64,000 nt of DNA from Hyperoplus lanceolatus. Its lineage: Eukaryota; Chordata; Actinopteri; Uranoscopiformes; Ammodytidae. The stretch covers positions 19,118,501 through 19,182,500 of the forward strand of contig CM049405.1 of NCBI GenBank assembly GCA_026929865.2, given 5' to 3'. The notes beneath the pieces are model-generated. The model made no database searches, had not been told where the DNA came from, and was given only the letters and a program-made list of their open reading frames with translations. A program made the position numbers and the translations under genes. Positions 23,995 through 34,459 of the stretch are shown here, in pieces (positions within the stretch are counted from its first letter, which is position 1; the number at the start of each line of letters is the position of its first letter).

Positions 23995-24700
23995 TATAAA
24001 TTCATCTTAGGCTTCTTGGGAAGGTGAAGCGTTACTTGCCCTCTGACCAATTCCAGACAGTAGTCCTTGCTCTTGTAATTAGTCGCTTGGACTACTGTAA
24101 TTCACTTTATTTTGGTTTGAGCCAGTCCTCAATTCAGCGCCTCCAGATGGTTCAGAGTGCAGCTGCACGCTTGCTCTCAGGAGCATCACGATATGATCAC
24201 ATCACCCCTGTCCTGGCATCTCTTCATTGGCTGCCTGTTGTTTTTAGAATAGATTTTAAAATCCTTTTGTTTGTTTTTAAATGTCTAAATGGTCTAGCGC
24301 CACCTTATCTGTCAGAGATGATCTCTCTGCACAGTCCTGTCAGAGCATTGGTCAGAGGTCCTCTGACCAATGTATTCTAGACTGTCCCAGGTCTAAGCTG
24401 AAGAGCAGGGGAGACAGAGCCTTCGCTGTAGCTGGACCCAAATTGTGGAATTCTCTTCCTTTATACATCAGATCTGCCACTTCTTTGGAAAATTTTAAAT
24501 GTCTGCTGAAGACACATTTTTTTGCACTGGCCTTCGGAACCAGCTGAGCTGAGTATTTTCTTATGTGTTTTTCTTTTGGTTTCTTATTTGTAATAAATGT
24601 GGATTATTTTATTATAATTTAACCTGTACAGCACTTTGGGGCAGTACCCGCTGTTAGTAAATGTGCTTTATAAATAAATTTGACTTGACTTGACTTGACT
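23995..24700 (+). mobile_element. L2-type LINE fragment nested in TIR element
   Basis: A 5'-truncated LINE on the plus strand. It encodes the end of the ORF, then a 3' region reading GCTTTATAAATAAATTTGAC with short TTGAC repeats as a tail. It lies where copy 1 of the host element is uninterrupted, so it inserted after the host element. Exact edges and a TSD are not clear: the left edge is near 23991-24000, the right near 24700. Confidence 0.75.
24006..24545 (+). pseudogene. LINE ORF2 C-terminal fragment, frameshifted
   Basis: Encodes the region after the polymerase domain of an L2/Rex1-like LINE. It contains SRLDYCNSLYFGL, QSAAARLLSGASRYDHITPV and LHWLPV, then in another frame FAVAGPKLWNSLPL. 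One frameshift lies near 24345-24375. The polymerase motifs are upstream of the truncation, so no activity is possible. Confidence 0.8.
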
Positions 24701-25054
24701 TAAAGAGACTTAGCAGAGAGTGTTGAGCATGGTGTCGAGCAGTCAACAAGGGTTGATGCATGTGAGTACTCGCTGAACGAAACAAACAAACACATTAAAA
24801 CGATGGCTAACTGTTGTTAGCTGTTTGTGCTACCCGCCTCACTTCCGGGCTTCACTGATTCGCTAGCCCTCCACAAATCAAATTGCTCCAACTGAAAGAC
24901 TGCCCGCCGCCAATTGAACATGTTCAATCGGCTCAAAAGAAGCCTGACGACATCTACGACGACCGATTTCACGGCACACACCAAACAGATTCGTGTCCCC
25001 GCCCCCTCCCGACTCTACGACGGCGATTATCGGGCCGGTGTGTCCTGGCCTTAA

Positions 25055-25475
25055 GGAACGAATGGTAGAAAAGACAGCACAAATCAGAAAACAGTTTCTT
25101 AGCCAGACTCAATCGTTTGTTGATGAAAAACTCAAAAATATGCCAATCAGGACTTCAAAAACATATTAATTTCCTCACTGTATTTTTTTATTTGAATTTT
25201 TTAATACACAAGCAGAAATGTAAAATCTGCCGGTTGTGGTTCTACTTTGGTTCCTGGAATCACAGTGTGTTGCCTGGAGACCTTGTGGTACAAACAGTAG
25301 TCCAGGATGTTTTGCTGACTACCAGAAACTACAATACAGTCTCTGTTAAACAAAAAAGGTGATCATTAATAAGCCTTACTAGTTTTAGGAGTCAGTAAGT
25401 GTGGAAAGATCTATAGCGAGCTGTTTTTCCTATGTTTCCAGTTATTTTGCTGAGCTAAGCTAACCACCCCTTGTC
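25055..25475. other. unannotated DNA with a repeat scrap
   Basis: No gene. The segment at about 25415-25470 (TTTCCAGTTATTTTGCTGAG, GCTAAGCTAACC) resembles a short repeat common in spiny-rayed fish, but only a scrap is present. Confidence 0.4.
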
Positions 25476-25479
25476 TTAA

Positions 25480-26247
25480 AGGTGCTGTAAGCGGAATGGT
25501 TCTTTTAGCTAACTTCCTGTCAGTTACTGTAGTTAGCAGTCCCCTCGCGCGTCCCTACGTCACTACATTAATGCACTGCGGTCTTCAAGCAGCAAGTTAT
25601 CTAGCGTCATCTCAGATCCATAAGTGTGATAAAACATGATAAAAACCATCAACACAGATAGGGCTGCAACTAACGATTATTTTGATAATCGATTAATCTG
25701 TCGATATTTTTCGATTAATCGATTATTAATCGATTAATGTTTTGGTCGTAAAATGTCAGAAAATGGTGAAAATGTTGATCAATTTTCAAAGCCATGTTGC
25801 TCTCAAATGTATTGTGTCAAAACACAGTATTTCAGTTACTGTCAAATAACATTAAAGAAACAGAAAATATCACATTTGGGGAGTGAAATCAGAGAATTTG
25901 GAAAGTTTAAAAATTAAAAGGTCAACACAGACATTGGGAAGGATTTTTACCTGCTCCGCCATTGTAGGCGCATACACATTCACCCATTTGTTGCTCTGGC
26001 GTGCACCTGCAGTGAGACCATGGAGTGTATACTATATATGAGTGAGACGGCTGTCGGTTTGTAGCGTTCTCTCTTCTGATTGGATAAAAATTCTGGGATA
26101 CTCCAATAAGTTTATTTGCCGATTACATGCAAAGCAGCTGACTGAGAGATAGGCTTTATGAAACGCGCACATTATGTAAGTGATCACTGTATGAATAAAG
26201 AGCGATTTTACACTTATATTAACATAAATAAACCGCTTACTTCACCT
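25480..26247 (+). mobile_element. TTAA-flanked miniature element, copy B
   Basis: Same family and orientation as copy A (7925-8365), bounded by TTAA at 25476-25479 and 26248-26251, with ends AGGTGCTGTAAGCGG and CCGCTTACTTCACCT. It is longer than copy A because of an insert at 25659-25921 plus a few extra bases that copy A lacks. It keeps the family features CCGCCATTGTAGGCGCATAC and ATGAATAAAGAGCGATTTTA. Non-coding. Confidence 0.85.
25659..25921 (+). mobile_element. TAGGGCTGCAAC repeat nested in copy B
   Basis: Starts TAGGGCTGCAACTAACGATT and has the ATCGATTAATC-rich head of a widespread fish repeat. The far end of the full-length family, as I remember it, ends in an inverted copy of the head, but this copy stops in AT-rich sequence without it. 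It is nevertheless flanked by an exact 10-bp repeat, TCAACACAGA, at 25649-25658 and 25922-25931. A more decayed relative is at about 55706-55880. Confidence 0.75.
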
Positions 26248-26251
26248 TTAA

Positions 26252-27748
26252 GCTCCATACTTAAGGCAACAACATGAGAGTATGTGTTGATCTTCTCGTC
26301 TGAAAGAAAGCAAATATACAGGTTTTTATTCCATGATGTTAAAATATTCCTAATTCAAAGTAGCAGAAACAAAGAATATAATGTATAATGTCAGACTCTA
26401 CTTCAAGCTGGTGACCAGTTTATGGCTTCCCATTCTGTACAGTGGAGTGCACATACACAAAGGCACTGGAAAAAAGAAATAATTGGATTGCCTATAGAGA
26501 ATGCTGTAGAACAGTTCATATACTCACATTTGCATATAAAACACGGTATACTAATGTTAGTTGAAATGTTTTTTCTGCATTAAGTTAAGCAATTTGCTCA
26601 TGATTGAAGGTCAAGGCAGCCATATCCTCTCTGGCCTTCTAAACTAAAGCTACCTACTTGAAATATTAAAATAGTGGAGTGGATGGAGCACATTTTCTTA
26701 TTGTTTTAATATTATACATTTTCCTTATCCTGAATCTTACTGGGTATCCTACACAGCCTCCCTGCATTGAGGCACTTGGGTGTGACTGGTGACCTGTCAT
26801 TTATCATAATTCTCCTCTCCTGCCGTGACCAGCCACAAAGGCCATCCCTGCAAAAAAAACAGCATACTGTAAAATTGTCAGTAACTAATTTTTGATTTGG
26901 TGTTAGTTGGAGCAGTTGTTTTTTTCAGCATCATCATAGGAATAGATGACTAGAGGGTGCTGACAGTAGAGTTAAGTTGATTTTGCACATGTGACAAATT
27001 AAACATGCAAAATGCAGAGGGTGTTGATACAGTTTGTATGGAGTGACACAAAAGTTCCAAAAAAGTTGGCCTTGTGAATATGGTCACACAGTATTGCATA
27101 TGTACATTTTTGCAACGTTGTTGATCTTGTTTCTGCTCACACATCCTTCTTGTCAGTCGAAATCCATTGGGTGAAAACGTCTCTATCATTACACACACCC
27201 ACATGCTGCACATGCATGTATTGCTTTCCTATGAGACTTAAATTTTACATTAGTTTTTCGTTCAATTAATTTAATTAATGCTGCTTGAAGTTCTCAAATC
27301 ATAGTAGCAAATTCTACACAGGAACAAATAAATATATTTTTAATGAGTTAGCCCCTTAATTTGCAAAAGGGTTTGTATTTTCAGATTAATTTTATTGGAT
27401 TCTTTTTGAAATATTTATACAGATGGAAAATCGAAGTTGGGCAAATGAGATTTTGGAACAGCATGAGAGAAATGTCAAGTTATTGAATAAAGAACAGAAT
27501 TAGTCCTCATCTACACAACAGTAAAACCAACAAACAACTGATCTGGAATCTGCTGTGTGTGTCACACAAGGGCAGTATTCTTTCTTGTGTGTTTATATGC
27601 AAGTGTGTCGCCGTCTCGCAAAGCGGTAAGTCCAGTCACCGAAGCTCATAAAGATGTCAACACACATACACCCTGCCATTACACTGTTGACTGTTGGCAT
27701 GGCTACCTGGAATGTATCCAGCAGAAAGTATGTGTGCGTTTCTGCGTG

Positions 27749-27749
<1 letters not shown>
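26252..27749. other. unannotated DNA
   Basis: AT-rich, with no exon or mobile element recognised. Confidence 0.4.

Positions 27750-27798
<49 letters not shown>
27750..27798. repeat. (TG)n microsatellite
   Basis: About 49 bp of TG. Confidence 0.97.
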
Positions 27799-29090
27799 GC
27801 TGAGAAGTAAACAGTGGGTGCGCTAAGCCCCAAAGCTGCAGCAAAGACAGTGAAGCACAAAGAGATCCGAACAGTGTTTTACATCTTGGTAGGAAGAAAA
27901 AAGGTTGTGTAAAGAAAAGAGTGAGGAAGATAGACAGAGAGAGCGAGTTAGAGGGTGAAAGAGAGGGGACAGAGCAAACTCAATCATGGCGAGTCAATTT
28001 GCTTTGATTTGATCTCCAGGCTCATCTGGAATTTAAAACATGCCGTAGTTTGAGCTGATGTGGTGTCTAAAATCACTGCATGGTTATGACTACTTAATAA
28101 CATATCAAGATCAATGTGACAGCCTTGTGCATGTGTACATATGTGCTGAATAAATTTGATTCTAATGACCCTGTGCGTAGACAGGAAAAATGTTATGGTG
28201 AGTAACTAAATGTTAGCATAAAAAATAGAGACACATAAGAGCGAGAACTGGTATAGGGATCAAACTGGGAGGAACACAGATAAACCAGTTTGGGTTAGCG
28301 AAACATGATTCTTGTATGTGTGTGTGTGTGTGTGTGTGTGTCTGTGTTTTTGTCTGCGCACAAATAAATAATTTAATCTCACATTCACAAGCGCAACATT
28401 TCCAACCTCTGTTGCCAGCTTTGGTTTATTTCATGACACATCGCACACACACACCATTTATCAAATATGTCATATGAGCATAAAAACTTGACTGAGAGCA
28501 GAGTCTGGACCAATTATTCAAGCAACACAAGGTGGGGAGGCAGATCCGTCAAATGTATAACAAATGTCTGACTGTTGCTGTGTGTGTGTCCGTGTGTGTG
28601 TGTGTGTGAGTGTGTGTGTGTGTGTGTCTGTCCTCTTCCTGCTGTGACTTGACCTGCGATTTCACTCTTCACCTCACACCAATCACCTACGTCCTTCTGC
28701 TCGCTCAGACACGCTCACATAAACTCGCAACTTCTGACATTCGGCCATTTTAGGGCATTTTCATTTTTCTAATTTTCGTCCAATTTTTTTTTTCCTTTTT
28801 TTTAATCAGCCACAACATCAAAGGTTTGGCCAGCGTTTTGCGGAGGTGTTCATGTGTGGTGGCAGGAGGGTCACTAGGACCTTGGGTTGACCTATAGCTT
28901 CCCACTACAGCGACCTGCCACTCATTAGTGCTGACCCGTGGTTGGCTGGCAAGGAGGTGAAGGGAAAGGTCATGACCGGAGTGGCTGTCAGTTGTGTATC
29001 TGCCTTGACTGAATGACCATATAAGGGGACAGGAGCAGGTGAAGGAGCCTGACAGCCACGGGGGCTCAAATTAGTCCTTTAGAATGCACT

Positions 29091-29130
<40 letters not shown>

Positions 29131-29859
29131 TGTGAAAATGCATGCACATACACAAGCAAATATGTCTAGCTATAGCATCGCTGTATCATTATCACAGTAT
29201 AAAACTTCTCTTTCACTCTTAATGTCTGGAGATTGACGGGGAGAAGACCTTTATTTTGGTTTACCTTATTGCTTGAGGAGTTATTTTAATCGATTATACA
29301 TTGGTACAATGTTTTTAATGTAGTTAGTTCCAGTTCCTGATTACCTTTTGATTGTGTCACATACTACATAAAATGACCTCTTTAAGAACATTATCATATA
29401 TGCAGTAAGCTTTTCTAATGTTTTCCCCTCAATTGTTGGCTAGGAGTATACCAATGGGACTCCATAGATGGGAGAACATTTCTAATAGCTATCTCAAATC
29501 TGCACATATGCTGTTAGGTAGTATATCCTGCAACCCTATTTTTCTCTGATCTTTGCAAAAAAAATCCACTGGCTTGCTATTTTAATATAGTTGGCTATTT
29601 GTTCCCCTATCCACTTGATATAAGAACAAGGGAGTAGTTTTAATGATATAAGCACCAGCATGTGTTTGAGGGACTTTTCTTTCTTACACCATGGATCTCT
29701 ATCACACATCCAGTTCCGCACGGTTGAGTTGTCTTCAGGTACCTGGATTTAACGAGCATCACCGATCCTGCATAACTGGTATATCATATCTTAAAGATAG
29801 TTGTAAGCTGTTTCTGTTAACCCTGAGTGAACCCAGCCAGCTATGACTGTATTCAGATG
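27799..29859. other. unannotated DNA with simple repeats
   Basis: No gene or mobile element recognised. Contains TG tracts at 28315-28341 and about 28581-28627 and a CA tract at about 29093-29130. Confidence 0.45.
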
Positions 29860-32611
29860 TGGAGGTTGTAATCACACACAACATGTGCCACCCCCCCGCT
29901 ATCCCTGAAATCATTACAACAAGCCATGGTGAAGTTAGGGGTAAACAAAGCATGGTAGATACTTTCAACGAGCACTTTATTAATGCAGGAAGAGATACTC
30001 AGTCAACACTTCCAGCCACCCCCATGGATAGTGGAACCTCCATCATTGATTCATCTAATGAAAGTCTAAATAATTTTAACTTCATTCCAATATCTGCCGC
30101 GGAAGTACAAAAGGCCCTGTTGGGGTTGGACTGTAAAAAGTCTGCTGGGCCTGACCAGATTGAGCCATATTTTCTTAAAATTGCTGCGAACTTGATTGCT
30201 GGCCCTATCTCCTCCATCTTCAATCTTAGGGTGTATTCACACATGCCGTGTTTAGTTCGGTTGAAACGAACTCAGATGCACTTCCGCCTTTGGTGTGCAT
30301 CTTTCAGACATGTGTGAATACAGCAATCGCACTCGGGGGCGGACCAAACAAACGATCTGAGACCCAGCTGAAGAGGTGGTCTCGATGCGGTTCCATACGC
30401 ACTCTGCTGCAGTTCGTTTGTGGTGTGAATTTGTCCGGACTCGATCCGACCCAATTGCAGGAAGCACTGTGATTTTTCTTTTTTAATAAATCACCGTCAG
30501 CTTCACATTATGGGAAAGTGTTGCCTTTGTTGGGAAGATTAGTTGTGGTTTGACCGGGAGCCCCGAGCAAATATATTACATTTGATAGACAGGACGCGTA
30601 AACATGCTGATGTGTTCAGCGATCAGGTGAAGGAGAGGGGAGCGTCCCCGCACAGTGCCAACAGGTTCACGCTACGCTTTGTATGAAGTGTGTGTTTTTA
30701 TTTTGCTTCCCATGTTACGGGACCGTCAATACTACCCCCCTGTCAGTTTGGAGCTGAGCTGCGCCGAACTCACACCCAGCTGACACACGGCAGCTGTGTC
30801 AGCATGAGCCTATTCCTCGCGAGCCGCGCGTCCAGCAGCAAAAATACACTAAATATTATGTTTCACATCGTAGGCTACAAACCACATCATTGACACAGGC
30901 CTACATTTTATAAACATATGAAACAACAATAATTTTATGTTTTTTTTATTTTATTTATAGGCTAGATGTAGGCCTATTTATTTATTTATTTATTTATTAT
31001 TTTTAACCCCATATCGTATCAGTTATATATTTCGCAGTTTTCACTTCATGCTTCCTGCTTCTCTCCACCCCAGAATGTCTTTCCAATGAATGAATGACCT
31101 CAGATCACGTGTGGTTTTACTTCTTAATGCTGGTTCACTTGCAAAAGGGGCAATATGAAAGTGGACCACACCAAAAGAAAAAAAATCTAAACTTTATTTG
31201 ATCTGGACCAAAGCAAGTGAACTAGCGGACCTTCCCAGTGTGAATACACCCTTAGTCTACACTTTGGTTCTATCCCAAAGTCATGGAAATCTGCATTTGT
31301 CCTTCCACTTTAAAAAACGGAGACCCTTCGGTTTTTGATAATTATCGCCCAATCTCCAGACTGTCTGTCTTGGCCAAACTGCTTGAGTCTTTCATAAATG
31401 AGCAACTAAAACATTTCTTATCTGACAACTCCATTTTGAATCCCACTCAGTCTGGCTTTTGACAAGGACATAGTACAATTACTGCTGTAACCTCAGTTAC
31501 AAATGACATCTTACATACTTTAGATAACAAGAAGTCTTGTGCTGCTTTATTTATTGACCTTTCTAAAGCATTTGACACTGTGGACCATCACCTTCTCCTG
31601 CAGAGATTGCACAGTATAGGCTTTAGTACCACTGTATTAAGCTGGTTCACTAATTACCTGAGTGGTAGAACTCAGTGTGTGGCATTGGATAACTATACCT
31701 CATCTTTGCTGGAAGTAAAAATGGTCAAGGGTCAGTTTTGGGCCCCATTTTATTTTCCATTTATATAAACAATTTAGGTAGGGACTTAAAGCAAACAAAG
31801 ATTCATCTTTACGCAGATGATACCATTATGTATACATCTGCCACATCAGTCAGTGAAGCAATTACATATTTACAGTCTGCTTTTAGTGTAGTACAAAAAT
31901 CTCTGGTAAGCTTAAAGTTGGTACTAAATGCTACAAAAACTAAGTCAATGATTTTTACCCGTTCACACTCTCCAATAAACATCACTTTAACAACTCAGGA
32001 TGGTACGATAATAGAGAGAGTATTGTCTTATAAATACTTATGTATCTGGCTTGATGATAAGCTCGGGGTCCATATTGTGAGCCTTTTAAAAAAACTTAGA
32101 AAAATTAGCTTTCTCTTTTTGCATGAAAAAGTGTTTTCCTCATTTAGCAAGGAAAAGGTTAGTGCAGAGCACTTTCTTATCAGTATTAGATTATGGTGAC
32201 CTCATTTATATGCATTCTTCCTCATCGCTATTAAACAAACTAGATGTAATTTACCATTCAGCCCTGCGCTTCATCACAGGTGCCCCAGCTTGAACTCACC
32301 ACTGCATTCTGTATGAGGCTGTACAATGGCCCTCCGTCTCCCTTAGAAGGAAACTACATGCACTGATTTTTATTGCGAAAGCACTAATGGGTAAACTACC
32401 CCTTTACATTTCAAATGTACTTTCATTCTATAACAGTGTTTACAAAACAAGGTCATCAGAATATATGTTATTAACCACACCACTAACCAGAACACAACTG
32501 GGTACAACAGCTTTCTCATCATATGCACCAAAGGTCTGGAATGAACTTCAAGCCACTCTAAAGCTGGAATCACTCCCACCACTCAGTACCTTTAAAAACA
32601 TGTTACAATAA
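29860..32611 (+). pseudogene. L2 LINE reverse transcriptase, broken
   Basis: Two coding halves flank the inserted element at 30229-31251, and the reading frame is continuous if the insert and one TTA are left out. Reverse transcriptase motifs are clear: KSAGPDQIEP before the insert; NYRPISRLS, FIDLSKAFDTVDH (about 31550-31592) and LYADDT (31807-31824) after it. A C-terminal region with VIYHSALRFITGAP and TAFSSYAPKVWNEL follows. Damage includes a TGA at 31460-31462 where the family has Arg (a likely CpG decay of CGA), a frameshift near 31730 just before the QG.LGP motif, and further breaks after 32190. The intact enzyme would copy LINE RNA at a nicked target; this copy is dead. Confidence 0.85.
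30229..31251 (+). mobile_element. Harbinger-like TIR element, copy 1
   Basis: A 1023-bp non-autonomous element with perfect 14-bp TIRs, GGGTGTATTCACAC at 30229-30242 and its complement at 31238-31251, flanked by TTA at 30226-30228 and 31252-31254. A 3-bp TTA duplication fits PIF/Harbinger. An extra internal GTGTGAATAC copy lies near 30311. The interior has a TATT simple repeat near 30976-30998 and no transposase frame. An inverted homologue is at 33398-34324. Confidence 0.88.
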
Positions 32612-32909
32612 GCTCTAAAAGAACACTGCAACTGTTTTTAACCTGATGCCTTTTATTTATTTTTAATTTGTTTTCAATTTTAATTTTTTAATTAATTTTA
32701 TTTAAAAAAAAAAAAAGCTGTGTGTATTAGCTTGTTTCTATATAGCCTGTTATGAAGTGTAATTTTAGCATTATACTGTGTACTTTGTTTGTGTGTGTGT
32801 GCGGCTTTGTGCAAATTCTGCAACTTCTTTTCTGCTGCCTGTCTTGGCCAGGACTCCCTGTGAGAAGAGTTACTGTAACTCAATGGGACCTTCCTGGTGA
32901 AATAAAGGT

Positions 32910-33110
32910 TAAATAAAATAAAATAAAATAAAATAAAATAAAATAAAATAAAATAAAATAAAATAAAATAAAATAAAATAAAATAAAATAAAATAAAATA
33001 AAATAAAATAAAATAAAATAAAATAAAATAAAATAAAATAAAGTAAAAGTAAAGTAAAGTAAAGTAAAGTAAAACAAAGTAAAGTAAAGTAAAGTAAAGT
33101 AAAATAAAAT
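32910..33110 (+). repeat. (TAAAA)n tail of the L2 element
   Basis: About 130 bases of nearly perfect TAAAA pentamers followed by TAAAG/TAAAAG variants to about 33110. This is the replicating 3' tail of the LINE. The variant block at the distal end is probably slippage after insertion. Confidence 0.95.
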
Positions 33111-33356
33111 AAATCAACGGACTGAGAGAAGCACGTTTAATACGAGATGAGAGGTTTATCCCTGTGGGGAAAGTCAGTGTGTGAGTCATTGTTGATGGAT
33201 ATATAGTTAAATGTATGTGCAATTATTGTTATCATATCATTATATATATCAAAAACTAATTATTTATTGCTATCTATGCTTTTATGTCTAAAGAAGGAAA
33301 GGCGGTTATAATGAAGAATACACACAATGCAGAAGGCCTAAGTTAACATTGTTTTT

Positions 33357-34459
33357 CTGCTGCACAGGTGGTTAGAGCACCTGCCCATAGAGGCTTAGGG
33401 TGTATTCACACTGGGAAAGTCCGCTAGTTCACTTGCTTTGGTCCAGACCAAATAGAGTTTTGATTTTTTTTGTTTGGTGTGGTCCTTTTATTGCCCCTTT
33501 GCAAGTGAACCAGCTTACGAAACAAAACCACACGTGATCTGAGGTCTTCTTCATTGGACAGACATCTGGGGTGGAAAAAAAAAAGAAAATAAAAAAAAAA
33601 ATACGAAATATGTATCATTGATATAATATGGTGTTAAAAATAAAAAAAATGGCCACATCTAACCTATAAATAAAGAGGAAAAACATCAAATTATTGTTGT
33701 TTCATATGGTTATAATATGTAGCCCTATGTCAATGCCACGTTATGTGGCTTGTAGCCTATAATGTGAAACATAATTTTTACTGGATTTTTGGTCGGCATA
33801 AGCTGACACTCAGCTGATTAAGCTGTGAAGGTCGGCGCAGTTAAGCCCAAACTGACACGGGGATAGTATTCACGGTCCTACATGGGAAGCAAAATAAAAA
33901 CACACATTTCTTGCGAGCGTGAACCTGTTGGCACTGTGCAGAGGCTCCCCTCTCCTTCATCTGATCGCTGACACATTCAGCATGTTAATGCTCCTCTCGA
34001 TCAAATGTAATATATCATTCTGGGCTCCCAGTCAAACCACAACTTATCGTCCTAACAATGGCGAACAACACTTTCCCATAATGTGAAGCTGACGGCTATT
34101 TATTAAAAAAGAAAAGGCACGTGCTCCTGCATTTGGGTCGGATCGAGTCCGGACAAATTCACACCACAAACGAACTCTGAAGTCACCAACTACCTCTTCA
34201 GCTGGGTCTCGGAGCGTTTGTTTGGTCCGCCCATGCATTGCTGTATTCACACCTGCCTGAAAGATGCGCAAAGCAAAGTGCATTTGTTTCAACCGAACTA
34301 AACACGGCATGTGTGAATACACCCTTAGTCCTCAGAAGCAGCAGACCACAGGTCAAGATCCGGGCCCTAGTAGTGCATGCCATGCCCTGCTCTGCCCCAT
34401 TTCACCTAAGTCTCTCCAAAACTGTCCAATAAAGCATAAAAATGCCAAAAAATATTGCT
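33357..34459 (+). mobile_element. tRNA-derived SINE split by Harbinger-like element
   Basis: The left piece (33357-33397) carries a tRNA-like head, CAGGTGGTTAGAGCACCTGC, with a box A-like promoter. The right piece (34325-34459) continues with GTCCTCAGAAGCAGCAGACC, a degraded box B (GGTCAAGATCC), a C-rich body and a tail ending AATAAAGCATAAAAATGCC. I recognise this arrangement as a tRNA-derived SINE abundant in percomorph fish. The 927-bp insertion lies in the tRNA head between boxes A and B, which would disable the RNA polymerase III promoter. SINE TSDs were not resolved. Confidence 0.8.
33398..34324 (-). mobile_element. Harbinger-like TIR element, copy 2 (inverted)
   Basis: A 927-bp relative of the element at 30229-31251 in opposite orientation. 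Its right half, read on the minus strand, starts GGGTGTATTCACACATGCCG as copy 1 does. TIRs are at 33398-33411 and 34311-34324; TTA flanks at 33395-33397 and 34325-34327. Non-coding. Confidence 0.88.

Larger units (their letters stand above)
23906..25051 (+). mobile_element. TTA-type TIR element, copy 2, split by a LINE
   Basis: Second copy of the element at 16789-17408. It lacks about the first 185 bases of copy 1 and starts at a position homologous to about 16975. Its right end GGTGTGTCCTGGCCT at 25051 is intact and followed by TAA, a TWA site. The interior is interrupted at about 23995-24700 by an L2 fragment. After the interruption homology to copy 1 resumes with TAGCAGAGAGTG. Non-coding. 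Confidence 0.82.
29860..33110 (+). mobile_element. L2-type LINE, 5'-truncated, split by Harbinger-like element
   Basis: Plus-strand non-LTR retrotransposon beginning near the start of the reverse transcriptase region and ending in a typical fish L2 3' end (CCTGTCTTGGCCAGGACTC, then GGTGAAATAAAGGTTAAATA), with a TAAAA tail of about 200 bases. A 1023-bp element (30229-31251) lies inside the coding part. No TSD was identified, and the exact 5' edge is uncertain because the coding similarity fades upstream of 29860. Confidence 0.82.

Noticed and set aside
32698..33222. A 174-codon minus-strand frame of Phe/Tyr/Leu repeats
   Set aside because: It is the complement of the TAAAA tail of the L2 element.
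33357..33397. A functional tRNA gene
   Set aside because: Only the head is tRNA-like; it is split by an insertion, the box B half is degraded and the body and tail are those of a SINE.
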